Assembly (NCBI RefSeq): GCF_932294415.1
Contig: NC_065537.1
Location: 68,586,290 to 68,650,289 of the forward strand
Length of the DNA stretch: 64,000 bases
Direction of reading: 5' to 3'
Origin: Quercus robur
Taxonomy: Eukaryota; Streptophyta; Magnoliopsida; Fagales; Fagaceae
Position 1 is the stretch's first letter; the number at the start of each line of letters is the position of its first letter. The translations under genes were made by a program, and so were the position numbers. Shown here one piece after another: positions 34,467 to 47,689 of the stretch. Under the pieces are notes generated by a model. It was not told the DNA's origin, ran no database searches, and saw only the letters and a list, made by a program, of their open reading frames with translations.

Positions 34467-34470
<4 letters not shown>
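32824..34470. other. AT-rich intergenic sequence
   Basis: No gene seen. It includes a (TC)n stretch at about 33970-33994 and a poly-T run at 34113-34133. Confidence 0.6.

Positions 34471-34472
<2 letters not shown>

Positions 34473-34545
<73 letters not shown>
34473..34545. repeat. Compound (CT)n(CA)n microsatellite
   Basis: About 28 CT units run directly into about eight CA units. Confidence 0.95.
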
Positions 34546-34895
34546 TTTTAAAACCAAATCTAAGAGAAAATCCACTTAGATTTCCAAATTGGATTTCATT
34601 TGAGCTCTAATTTTGTAACATGTGTCAATTCAATTTATTAATTTTGATGTTGGCATTTACTATTCATTACAATAATCGATGAGTTTGTTAATATTATATT
34701 AAAAGTAACACCACATTCAATGAGAATTATATCTTAAGTATTCTTAAAATATTTTTTAAGAGTTAAGAAAAAAATAAGAATGACCTTCAATAGTATTTAA
34801 CTTATGTAGGAATTAAACTATGAATCATTTTTTTTAAACTATGTATCTAATTATATAATTTTAACTATAGCCATGCATATGCATTGAGTTACAAG

Positions 34896-37914
<3,019 letters not shown>

Positions 37915-38172
37915 TTGAATTTTGAAAATCTAACCGTTAGATTGTATGCTCTTATTATATCATCCATGCTTACAAAATTTCAAGAAGTTTAAAGATTAAT
38001 AGCTATATCATCAATTAAATATTTAAATTTCAAGTTTTTATAATTTAAAATTATGCATAAAAAATAAGTTTTTTATCAAATAATAAATAACATTCGATTT
38101 GAACGAAATTTAATATATATACTAAAGACATAAAATATATGAAATCTAACAGTTAGATTTTCAAAATTTACA
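37915..38172. repeat. Dispersed AT-rich repeat with mirrored AATCTAAC...GTTAGATT ends
   Basis: GAAAATCTAACCGTTAGATT at the left and GAAATCTAACAGTTAGATTT at the right frame an AT-rich core. Similar wording (AAATCTAATTGTTGGATTGT, then TTATGTATAATTTTAGACTA) is found at 4377-4625. This is likely an old non-coding dispersed repeat. Confidence 0.5.
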
Positions 38173-38654
38173 TCTCCTACAAAAATATATAAGAGAAAAA
38201 CTTTGTCCATCAATCACCCAGCAAGGAACAATTGACAAAGTTATTACTTTTTTGCTGAGAAGCATTGAATATTATTTGCTCTCACCTCAAGAATATATCT
38301 TTTCCTATTTTATTTTATTTTATTTTTACTTTTTTTAATAAATTATAGGACAGTTCAAGAACTCGGGAAAACCGAACAACCTGACTCAAGTTGATGATCA
38401 GACACCAGGCCACCATAGCAAGAAAAGTACCCGGAACCACTTACGCATTCTATCCTTTCATTGTACGAGAGCATCGTTGAAAGACAATTACAAGGAAAAT
38501 GTTTAGCAAGGTTACCCTCAAGTCAAGGCTTATAATTTATAAAAACTGATGTGGCTATTCTAAGTTGGACACAACAACAACAACCTGCCTTTCTGTTACT
38601 GTCATCATCGCACAATACAAACCCACCTGGTATTCTTGAAAGAAAAAAAAAAAT

Positions 38655-39500
38655 ATGGCGGAAGGAGCTCTTTTCGTCCTTGCCGGGAAAGTCCTTGAAG
38701 TATTGGGTTCCTTAACACTCCAAGAGATCAAGTTCGCTTGTGGTGTCAAACATGAGCTTGAAAATCTGAAGAGCACAGTTTCCACAATCCAGGCTGTGCT
38801 TCTAGACGCAGAAAAGCAGGGTTCTTATAACAACGAGGTCAAAAAATGGCTCAACAAGCTTAAAGATGTCTTCCTCGATGCAGATGACTTGCTGTATGAT
38901 TTCTCCAACGAAGCTTTGCAACGCAAAGTGATGACTGGAAATAAGATGACGAAGGAGGTACGCATTTTCTTTTCAAGTTCAAACCAACTTGCTTTTAGTC
39001 TTAAGATGGGTCATAGAATAAAGATAATTAGGAAGAGACTAAATGCCATTACAAAATATAAGGGGCACTTCCACTTTATTCAAAGCTCCATTGAGCCACA
39101 AGTCATGAATAGGGATGGGGAAACTTATTCTTTTGTATTGGAAGAAGATGTGGTTGGTAGAGAGGATGATAAGAAAGAAATTATAGAACTTCTTTTGGAT
39201 GCCAACACTGTAGAGAATGTGTCAATTATTCCAATAGTTGGGATCGAAGGTTTAGGGAAAACTACACTAGCTCAACTCATATACAATGATGAAAATGTCA
39301 AAAATAATTTTGAGCTGAAGTTATGGATTTGTATATCTCATGACTTTGATGTAGAACATATTGTGAAACAAATCTTAGAATCTTTGGGAAATAGAAGGGA
39401 TGAAGAAAGGTTTGAGAATTTAAAATATGACCTTCGAGAAACAATTAATGGAAAAAAATACTTCATTGTCTTGGATGATTTGTCGAATAAGGATACTGAT
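38655..39500 (+). pseudogene. CC-NB-LRR (RGA type) resistance gene, 5' part up to the insertion
   Basis: ATG 38655 opens 282 codons: an Rx-type coiled coil (MAEGALFVLAGKVLEVLGSL, LLDAEKQ, DADDLLYDF near 75-83), the NB-ARC entry VVGREDDKKEI near 166, Walker A GIEGLGKTT at 196-204, the RNBS-A stretch [10 protein letters not shown] and kinase-2 YFIVLDDLS near 269-277. The frame is intact to GAT at 39498-39500, where an LTR element begins, and would resume at 47690 in the correct frame. Intracellular NLRs of this type detect pathogen effectors. The domain split by the insertion removes RNBS-B, GLPL, winged helix and LRRs from this half. Confidence 0.95.
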
Positions 39501-40610
39501 TGAAAGTTCAAAAACGTGTACAAAACACCTTTGAACGTTTAGACCCCCAAAATACAACTTAACCAATACTAGCAATATGTCAAACAACTAGTGTGCGGAA
39601 ACTTAACACATGCTATAATATGAAATTGGTTAAAAACTATCTAAGCCATAACAAAATAAAATCCACAGCAGATAATATAAAGGCAAAGATAGAGAGGAAG
39701 GAAGATGCAAACACAAAGACAACACGCGATGTGTTATCGAAGAGGAAACCAAAGACCTCGGCGAAAAACCTCTCCGCCGCCCTCCAAGCGGTAATCAATC
39801 CACTAGAAAATACAGTTGGGATACAAGGACTTCAATAGACCCTCCAAGCCTAATCTACCCAGTGCACCTAAGCCCTCCAAGCTTCTTGCTCCAACGAGGT
39901 TGCGCCGAACCTTTTTCTTTTCTAGCTTCCCGGATTCCGCTACTAGACCGTAACATCAACCAATGAAGATTGGTTCCTTCCTAACTGCTTCCCAGAAATC
40001 CAAACAACTGTCTCACAGAGATGATAATGGTGAGAACCAGGTTTGGTATAATGCCTCTCAAGGATTTGACAATGGAGAGGAAGAGAGTTGAGGAATTTGA
40101 AGAGACTCTAAGGTAGAGATTGTGGGTGAAGCAATCTGGTTTTTCTTTAGGGTTTCTCTCTCAAAATTCTCTCTGGAAGCTCTCTTTCAATCGTGGGTTA
40201 AAGGGGTATTTATACTGGAGTGGGAGAGGAATGTGAAACGTCAGGTTTTACAAAACAGGGGTGGCTCGCGGCTTGACCTCGCGGCTTGACTAAGTCGCGA
40301 GATCCAGTCGCGAGTTAACCGTATGGCCAGTTGTCCTGTTTTATCCTGTAGTGCTCCAACTAGCATGACTGTTCATCTTCCAGCATGCTTGGCACGTGTG
40401 CTGCTTCTGGCGGCTTGCAGCCGCGAGTCCACCCGCGAGTCCCAGCCGCGAGTCTTTGTTTTCTTGCACACTCTTGAGCAAACTTCACTCTATCTCACTC
40501 ACTACCCTTACAACAAACCCACCTAAATACAGGGTTACTAAATGCTGAATTACAAGCAAATTTGGCACGGAATAAAGCCAATTAGATGGTTGAATAAATT
40601 CAACCTTACA
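39501..40610 (-). repeat. Left LTR (3' LTR in element orientation), family 2
   Basis: 1,110 bp, TG...CA ends, adjoining the polypurine tract at 40611. A TATA-type box (GTATAAATA on the minus strand) lies at 40207-40215. Repeated TCGCGAG/CCGCGAG words lie at 40260-40455, upstream of the box in element orientation, that is in U3. Confidence 0.95.
40207..40215 (-). promoter_or_regulatory. LTR TATA box
   Basis: GTATAAATA on the minus strand inside CCAGTATAAATACCCC. The same box is at 47281-47289 in the other LTR and 63511-63519 in the third copy. Only the 47281 copy would drive this element's own genomic RNA. Confidence 0.7.
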
Positions 40611-40622
40611 ATCTCCCCCTTT
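40611..40622 (-). other. Polypurine tract of family 2 element
   Basis: AAAGGGGGAGAT on the minus strand, directly next to the LTR, preceded in element orientation by GTCACGGAATAGCC as in family 1. Confidence 0.95.
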
Positions 40623-41456
40623 GGCTATTCCGTGACAAAACTCTAAAACAGACTCTAGACTTAACATGTGAGTTGGGAACAGTTGAACAAAACTCACTCA
40701 CACCTAACTCTAGAAGCTGTGAAGTACTTGAATCATATGAACATAATACTCCTGAAACATAACAATACACCATGATCATTGTAAGCAGAAAATTATAAAT
40801 GCATATGAAACAGGCAATATGTGATCAAGCAAAAATGGAGTTAATAAACAAACCATGGCTTGATCAACCAAGTGAACACCACAAGATAGTGATCACAGTG
40901 CTCATTCACACTTGGAATGAACACAAGGACATACAAGTTAACAAGCACAAGGCAAGACACTTGTATGCTCAACACTCAACCAATGCATAACACACAAGGC
41001 ATATGCATCTAGGAACAATCCTACAAGGGCACAAGAGTGACAGTACATGAACCAAAATGCAGAACATTTAGATTAAAGTACTGATTTCAACATAGCATAA
41101 AGGCTGCATTTAAGCAAGGTACATACCATAAAGCCTACAAACTATGCATAAAACATTAACCCTAAAAGCTTACAAAAGCACATGGGTACAAACACATAAA
41201 CATCCTGAATAACATCATCAATATATTAAAGTTTAAACCAAGAGTATAAGTAATGAGTTAGAAACAGCTATACACCAAAACACAGTATATCAAAACCATA
41301 AAACACTAAAAGTACCCAACAAACATAAACATAAATAAACAAAGTTTCTGATTTTGGCAACTCCCCCTCAACTCATTACTCCCCCTTAAGAGCTGCTATT
41401 CTGCTTCACAATCATCAATGAACCTCTCCCCCTTTTTGACAGGAATGGCCAAAGGG

Positions 41457-42533
41457 TCACTGTTCAGCCTGAGTGGTGAAGCTGTCAAGTTTTGCAGACA
41501 AGACATCAATCTGGTCCTGCATGGCTCTCATCCGCTCAGAGTGCTCAGTCTGGACTTCCCTGATCCCATCAAGTCTTTCCAGAATGATTTGGAAAGCATC
41601 TGGAGGTGTATCTGAAGAGGTTGAAGCTCTAGACCTTTTGCCACTCCTCCTGGGTGTTGAGGTTGATGCATGCCCTGCAGCTTCTGCTTCAGTCTCCATT
41701 GGGACACCCTCTCCTTCATCACCTTCATCTTCTTCTCCTAGAAGCCTAACACTTATCCTTTTGCAGGTAAGCTTGTTAATTGCAGAGGGTGTGGACATGG
41801 GACTGATGTCTTGAGGGATTGGAACACCCTTCCTTCTAAAAATCCTCATTAGCAAACTGGGAAAGATCAATTTAGGCCTAGAGGTTGTTCTAGTCTCATC
41901 CACAATGGTGTCATATATGTGGGAACTTATGTCTATGAAATTCTTTTCTTTGAGATCCATCAGAAAAACTGCTCTAGCACAATTGATTGTAGTCAATTTC
42001 TTAATGGGATAGAGGTTAAACATCATGATTATTGTAAGGCACCTCATGTCCACTGGAAAGGCAGTGGTATTCAAACATTTCCCTTCTCTCTGCCCACCTA
42101 TCCTTTGTTGAACTGTTTCAATAGAAACACTCCTATCCTTGTAATTGACAAATTCTTCATCATCTAATCCTTCAAGCCCTAATGCATCATCTATGACATG
42201 TGCATCCAAAACGAATTCTTTACCTCTAACCCAGCAACTCAATTCATTCTCCTTTATCACAGCATTTGAGAAAAATTCCCTAATTAGGGGTTCACACACA
42301 ATAGGGAAACCACTCAGAAGCTTTTCCCATCCTCTTCCTTCAAAACAGCTGGGAATAAAGGTTTGTCTTAAGTCCTCCAAATCTACAAATCTTTCTTGAA
42401 TGATTCCTGCATTCAAGAAGTTATCCTTGTATCTTTCAAAGTGATGAACTGACCTAAACAGTTTAGAATCCATTTTTAATCTCTTGTCAGCCTTCTTTGC
42501 AGTAGATTTCTTCTTCTGAGGTGAGGGAGTCAT
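41457..42533 (-). CDS. ORF2 of family 2 element: putative plant transposon-protein-like (Transposase_32-like) protein
   Basis: It is 358 codons from MTPSPQKKKS, the preferred start because a splice-acceptor-like TTGTTCACAG ends immediately before it; the frame extends 22 codons further upstream. After a basic N-terminus comes a conserved-looking domain of about 200 residues (SCFEGRGWEKLLSG, IREFFSNAVIKE, CWVRGKEFVLDAHVIDDALG, FPVDMRCLTIIMMFNLYPIK, RAVFLMDLKEKNFIDISSHI, PKLIFPSLLMRIFRRKGVPI). This order fits the 'putative plant transposon protein' family often seen in plant repeats, function unknown. An acidic stretch, a basic RRSGKRSR patch (possible nuclear signal) and a C-terminal coiled coil follow. 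It lies on the same strand as gag in the position where pol would be and has no RT, integrase or protease motif. The family assignment is from memory of motif style. Confidence 0.65.
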   Translation of the reverse strand: MTPSPQKKKSTAKKADKRLKMDSKLFRSVHHFERYKDNFLNAGIIQERFVDLEDLRQTFIPSCFEGRGWEKLLSGFPIVCEPLIREFFSNAVIKENELSCWVRGKEFVLDAHVIDDALGLEGLDDEEFVNYKDRSVSIETVQQRIGGQREGKCLNTTAFPVDMRCLTIIMMFNLYPIKKLTTINCARAVFLMDLKEKNFIDISSHIYDTIVDETRTTSRPKLIFPSLLMRIFRRKGVPIPQDISPMSTPSAINKLTCKRISVRLLGEEDEGDEGEGVPMETEAEAAGHASTSTPRRSGKRSRASTSSDTPPDAFQIILERLDGIREVQTEHSERMRAMQDQIDVLSAKLDSFTTQAEQ

Positions 42534-43124
42534 CTGTGAACAATCAGAAAATGCCACAATAGCATAGAACAATATATGTGCAGAACCAGTCAGTATCATG
42601 AAATCAACAAAGAGATATCAACCATACAAATTAACTTTGAACACTTAAACAATAAGCTACTTAATCAATCACATGGATAGACCAAGCCTAAGATAGGAAA
42701 CACATGAACAACATGGAGAAACTATCCTAAAGGCAGATACATGTCATTGAGACATATATAAAAAAAATGACATGACACACAATCAGAATTTTGAGACTAA
42801 CAGAAGCTCCCAACAGATTAACACAATAAAACATGCATATTTAGCACAGTAAAACTCATAACCTTAAAAAGAACAAATAGAAGCAACTCAACAGCTCAAA
42901 GTTCAGATTAAAATAAAAGAAACACTTAGCTAAGCACAAGATGAAGAGCAATAAGGAAACAACTAAGATCACATCAAATACTAGTAGCAGCATTCGCAAG
43001 CTAAGCATAAACAAGGAGTAAAAATCGAAACACAAACCCATTTCTAAATCACAAGCATATGCGAAAAATCAAAGGGAAAAACACAAAATCAAGTATAAAA
43101 GGGTGCAAAACTGAAAACCCATAC
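42534..43124 (-). other. Predicted intron upstream of ORF2
   Basis: On the minus strand, TTACAG|GTATGGG at 43125/43124 is a good donor and TTTTCTGATTGTTCACAG|ATG ending at 42534 a good acceptor, 591 bases apart, AT-rich between. Splicing would join a leader exon (about 43125-43270) to the ORF2 start. It is predicted only. Confidence 0.4.
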
Positions 43125-43259
43125 CTGTAACTTGACAATTTTGAGCTACAAGAATGCAACAATGGAGATTGGAAATGGGAGCACGGAGTGTTTGGGAGGG
43201 AGATAGTTTAGAGAGAAGATGAACAGTTCCAAAAGTTCGAGGGAAAACTGAAAAGAGGT

Positions 43260-43560
43260 TTAAAAACTGCTCTTGTTTCTGCAAAACACGCGATTTTCAC
43301 GACTCGATTAAGTTGCCACACAGTCGCCAGCTCAAGCCGCCAAAGCACTCAAGAACAAAATTTTGAAAAATTTTTCTAAGTGTTTTTCGCGACTGGAAGG
43401 TCTACTCGCGAGTGAGTCGCGAGCTGAGCCGCGAAAATCTCTGAGTGAACCTCGCGACTGGACCTTCCACTCGCGAACAAGTCGCCAAAAATGACCAGCG
43501 AAGAAGCGACTGAGGCTCGCGACTTGACATACCCGCGACTGAGCCGCCAAAACAGGGCAA
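43260..43560 (-). promoter_or_regulatory. Internal cluster of TCGCGA words
   Basis: At least six TCGCGA hexamers plus several CCGCGA or CGCGATT variants lie within about 300 bases, for example CTCGCGAGTGAGTCGCGAG near 43404-43422. The same words crowd the LTR U3. The cluster lies upstream of the ORF2 leader, so it may be a control region for ORF2 or a structural or packaging signal; its role is unknown. Confidence 0.5.
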
Positions 43561-44534
43561 AACTGTATTTTTGAAAATTTCAGATTTTTCAAACAAAATA
43601 CTTTCCAAAAACACCTAAAACACTCAAAAATCTTTTTGTGCTTGAGTTAACAAAGATTGAGCATGTGAAAACACATTTCATCAAGTACGATCACACAAAT
43701 GAATATGGCATTTATTGAACATATACTTGTGTGTTGTGTGTGGATAACAACAATGAGATAGTCCTTCGTCTAATGTGAAACTTCAATGATCGATTCAACC
43801 AAGGCATACACAATTAGCACTAGATCATGTGACCTATCTCAATTATAGAAATATGTATATATGACCTTCCACACAACTTGATAATATAACTTGGAGCTTT
43901 ACATTTTACTCCACTTTTAGTCATAACATTTGATCTTTTTGAGGCAATCACCTCTCATTGTGAGAGTGATATTTGACATTTCACTTTAATATAAGGTCTT
44001 TTACCCTTTTTCCTAGTCAAATACTAGAATGTGCGACAGGCTTTTGCAGCTCAATATCTCTTTTCATTTGGAGATTTACATTTGGTGAGCTCTTTTTAGC
44101 AAAACAAAAATAAAAAGTGGGAAGATATATAGACACAAGTCTATGCATGTCTCAAGATCAATCATAACCATTCACTAATCATTCATGACAAGTTTGAAGA
44201 TCTATTTACAACAATCACATAGATTTCAAGATTTTTCCCACAGTGATATAAGTGCATGAAAACAAGCAATGCTCGAAAATGCACAAAACCATTAGCACAA
44301 AGGTACAAGGCAAAACAAGTTTTGAGACAAAACTCAACAAAGTCAATCAAGCTTTTTGATTTTCTAATTTTTATGTGATTTTTGGATTTTTGACACAAGA
44401 AACAAAAAGATTGATAAAACAAAAAAATATTCACAAGTAGACAAGCAAACAACCAATAACAAAAACAGCAAACAAACCAAACAAACAATGTCGCAAAGCA
44501 TAGGAAGTATTAATGCATGGACATGTTGTAATGC
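43561..44534 (-). other. Conserved post-Gag non-coding region, family 2
   Basis: It shares phrases with the post-Gag part of family 1 (11010-11700), such as the ATTTTTATG...TTTTTGGA stretch and GATCTTCAAACTTGTCATGAA-type wording. No open frame of substance. Confidence 0.6.
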
Positions 44535-46505
44535 TTATGCATGAGTACCCTTTTTCACCCACACGTCACTTGCGTTTGGGGTGATTTCCTTATAGGATTG
44601 GGTACGGGAGTTAGGGCTTTCAAACCTTCGTGAGAAGCTTTCCAAGCAGTTGGTGAATGCACCAATCATCTTCATCACGTTCATCATTCCGGGATCTCCA
44701 TTTTGATCTCTTGATTGATCACCTGTCCAAATTCTCCTGTCATTTCTGGGTCCTCCTGACCTTTGAGGAGTTGCACTGTTCTTTGCTCTCAACTTTTGGC
44801 AATTTGGTCGAGTATGCCCTTGAAGTCCGCAATAATGGCACACATAAGTTCCTCTAGGACCTCTTTGTGGTCGTGGACGTGACTTGGCACGAGATTCAGA
44901 CCTGCCCACAGACTGATTACAGGGATTTAGCATCCGTTGGTTCACCACATTCTTCTTCTCCTCCACCTCGAGCTTCTCACCAGTAAGGTCAGTTGCAACT
45001 GGATCTTTGGCCTTCACAAACTTCACTTCTTTAGTGACATTTCCAGATGAACTACTTCCTCCGGTATATCCCAATCCGGATTTGTCTGAAAAGCTCTTTT
45101 GAGATGATATAACATCATCTAGCTTCTTGGTGGTGACCCTCTCTATTTTAACATTCGCTTGCACAACCTCATTCTCAAGAAATCTCACTTTTGTGTAAGT
45201 TTCGGATAACTCACCATTCAGTGTCTCTATCTCACATTTGGCCTCCCTATATCGAATTAGGAGACTTTTGTAGTCCTCCTCAGCCTTCTTCATCTTTCTC
45301 ACAGCAGCCTTGGCCACCCTTGTGTACTCACCCGACTTCTCCAAGAGTGAGTTATAATTCTCTTGAAGATTTGCTGTGCTTTCATCTTCTTCAGCTTCTG
45401 ATTCTTCAACAATTCCTAGTGATTCATCATCACTATGTTCTCCAAGGTCTTGTACAAGCAGATTCAACTCATCCGAAGACTCAACATGAGCAATAGTCAT
45501 AAAAGCTGAATAATTCCCCTCTCCATCACAGCTCTCTTCAGATTCTGAGTCAGACGAATTCGAGTCACTCAAGGTCGTGGCATACACTTTACCTTTTGAT
45601 TTCAAATAATTAGGACATTCCTTCTTAAAGTGTCCATGCCCGTTACATTCGAAACAAGTGACACCTTGTGTGGGTTGGGATTCTTTTCCATCTTTCTTTT
45701 TGAAATCCCTCTTCTCCTTTCCAGAACTTTGGAATTTTCTTTTATCATCAAATTTTCCATTATTTTTGAATTTCAAAAACTTTCTGAAATTTTTGACAAG
45801 GTAGGCTACATCTTTGTCAACCACATTTTCTCCCGATGAGTCTTGATCTTCCATCTTCTCATTAATGGTCTTTAGAGCAAGAGATTTACTCTTCCGTTGA
45901 TTGGGTAGTGACATCTCATAAGTCTGCAAAGAACCAACCAGCTCCTGTACCTTGATGTCATCAAGGTCTTTGCTCTCTTCAATTGCTGTCACTTTAGCAC
46001 GAAAACTTTTCGGCAATGATCGAAGGATCTTCCTTACGATCTTTGAGTCCTCCGTTTTCTCCCCCAAGTTAAACTTACTGACAACCACCTCATTTAGCTT
46101 CCCATAGAAAGAGTCAAAAGACTCATCCTCACTCATTTTAAGCTCCTCAAACCGAGTGGTCAGCATTTGTAACTTGGTGTCTTTCACTTTCTTCGTGCCT
46201 TCATAAGTGGTTTCCAGAATCTCCCATGCTTCTTTGGCAATGGTAATGTGAGAAATCCTGTGAAATTCATCTGGAGACACACCACAGAAAATAGCATTGA
46301 GTGCTTTGCTGTTAGCATTAGATGCAGCAAGTGCTGCCTTATCCCATGTGGATTTGGCTGCCTCAGGTTTGGTCCAACTAATCTCAACAGCATCCCAAAC
46401 GGATTCATCAATAGAACACAGAAAAGCTCTCATGCGAACCTTCCAAAAAGCATAATTACTACCATCAAAATATGGAGGTGCATTTAAGGATTGAGACCTA
46501 TCCAT
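44535..46505 (-). CDS. Intact Gag protein of family 2 element, two zinc knuckles
   Basis: It is 656 codons, uninterrupted. N-terminal SQSLNAPPYFDGSNYAFWKV and the KEAWEILETTYEGTKKVKD to FRAKVTAIEESKDLDD region form a copia-type UBN2 Gag core (residues about 15-200). Zinc knuckle 1, CFECNGHGHFKKEC, is at 284-297 and knuckle 2, CHYCGLQGHTRPNC, at 556-569, both CX2CX4HX4C. Between them lie an acidic segment and a coiled coil (about 376-470). It ends DVWVKKGTHA. In autonomous plant copia polyproteins, the protease DSG motif normally follows a little after this VWVKK phrase, so translation here stops just before the enzymatic part. Gag would form the particle and bind element RNA; processing and reverse transcription must be supplied in trans. 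Confidence 0.95.
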   Translation of the reverse strand: MDRSQSLNAPPYFDGSNYAFWKVRMRAFLCSIDESVWDAVEISWTKPEAAKSTWDKAALAASNANSKALNAIFCGVSPDEFHRISHITIAKEAWEILETTYEGTKKVKDTKLQMLTTRFEELKMSEDESFDSFYGKLNEVVVSKFNLGEKTEDSKIVRKILRSLPKSFRAKVTAIEESKDLDDIKVQELVGSLQTYEMSLPNQRKSKSLALKTINEKMEDQDSSGENVVDKDVAYLVKNFRKFLKFKNNGKFDDKRKFQSSGKEKRDFKKKDGKESQPTQGVTCFECNGHGHFKKECPNYLKSKGKVYATTLSDSNSSDSESEESCDGEGNYSAFMTIAHVESSDELNLLVQDLGEHSDDESLGIVEESEAEEDESTANLQENYNSLLEKSGEYTRVAKAAVRKMKKAEEDYKSLLIRYREAKCEIETLNGELSETYTKVRFLENEVVQANVKIERVTTKKLDDVISSQKSFSDKSGLGYTGGSSSSGNVTKEVKFVKAKDPVATDLTGEKLEVEEKKNVVNQRMLNPCNQSVGRSESRAKSRPRPQRGPRGTYVCHYCGLQGHTRPNCQKLRAKNSATPQRSGGPRNDRRIWTGDQSRDQNGDPGMMNVMKMIGAFTNCLESFSRRFESPNSRTQSYKEITPNASDVWVKKGTHA

Positions 46506-46560
46506 CTCAAAAGGGAGTCAAGGATCACACAATGGTAATGAAACCAACAGCAGTGTACCT

Positions 46561-46572
46561 GCTCTGATACCA
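46561..46572 (-). other. Primer-binding site of family 2 element
   Basis: GCTCTGATACCA on the plus strand is TGGTATCAGAGC on the element strand, two bases from the LTR end at 46575. Confidence 0.95.
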
Positions 46573-46574
46573 AT

Positions 46575-47684
46575 TGAAAGTTCAAAAACGTGTACAAAAC
46601 ACCTTTGAACGTTTAGACCCCCAAAATACAACTTAACCAATACTAGCAATATGTCAAACAACTAGTGTGCGGAAACTTAACACATGCTATAATATGAAAT
46701 TGGTTAAAAACTATCTAAGCCATAACAAAATAAAATCCACAGCAAATAATATAAAGGCAAAGATAGAGAGGAAGGAAGATGCAAACACAAAGACAACACG
46801 CGATGTGTTATCGAAGAGGAAACCAAAGACCTCGGCGAAAAACCTCTCCGCCGCCCTCCAAGCGGTAATCAATCCACTAGAAAATACAGTTGGGATACAA
46901 GGACAGCAATAGACCCTCCAAGCCTAATCTACCCAGTGCACCTAAGCCCTCCAAGCTTCTTGCTCCAACGAGGTTGCGCCGAACCTTTTTCTTTTCTAGC
47001 TTCCCGGATTCCGCTACTAGACCGTAGCATCAACCAATGAAGATTGGTTCCTTCCTAACTGCTTCCCAGAAATCCAAACAACTGTCTCACAGAGATGATA
47101 ATGGTGAGAACCAGGTTTGGTATAATGCCTCTCAAGGATTTGACAATGGAGAGGAAGAGAGTTGAGGAATTTGAAGAGACTCTAAGGTAGAGATTGTGGG
47201 TGAAGCAATCTGGTTTTTCTTTAGGGTTTCTCTCTCAAAATTCTCTCTGGAAGCTCTCTTTCAATCGTGGGTTAAAGGGGTATTTATACTGGAGTGGGAG
47301 AGGAATGTGAAACGTCAGGTTTTACAAAACAGGGGTGGCTCGCGGCTTGACCTCGCGGCTTGACTAAGTCGCGAGATCCAGTCGCGAGTTAACCATATGG
47401 CCAGTTGTCCTGTTTTGTCCTGTAGTGCTCCAACTAGCATGACTGTTCATCTTCCAGCATGCTTGGCACGTGTGCTGCTTCTGGCGGCTTGCAGCCGCGA
47501 GTCCACCCGCGAGTCCCAGCCGCGAGTCTCTGTTTTCTTGGACACTCTTGAGCAAACTTCACTCTATCTCACTCACTACCCTTACAACAAACCCACCTAA
47601 ATACAGGGTTACTAAATGCTGAATTACAAGCAAATTTGGCACGAAATAAAACCAATTAGATGGTTGAATAAATTCAACCTTACA
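46575..47684 (-). repeat. Right LTR (5' LTR in element orientation), family 2
   Basis: 1,110 bp; the TATA box at 47281-47289 would drive transcription leftwards through gag. It retains the TCGCGAG/CCGCGAG words at 47338-47530. Confidence 0.95.
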
Positions 47685-47689
47685 CTGAT

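Larger units (their letters stand above)
39501..47684 (-). mobile_element. Complete Gag-only LTR element, family 2, inserted in the CNL gene
   Basis: Both LTRs are 1,110 bp (39501-40610 and 46575-47684) and differ at 10 positions by eye, about 99.1% identity. Target duplication CTGAT lies at 39496-39500 and 47685-47689. On the minus strand the order is LTR, primer-binding site, intact gag, a long non-coding stretch with a CG-rich word cluster, a second ORF, polypurine tract, LTR. There is no protease, integrase, RT or RNase H in any frame. High LTR identity, intact gag and a clean TSD mean it transposed recently, so enzymes must have come from another element. Confidence 0.95.

Noticed and set aside
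39593..39838. 81-codon frame, repeated at 46667-46912
   Set aside because: Lies in both LTRs in antisense to element transcription; no domain. Explained as LTR sequence.
41473..41814. 113-codon plus-strand frame
   Set aside because: Antisense shadow of ORF2 of the LTR element.
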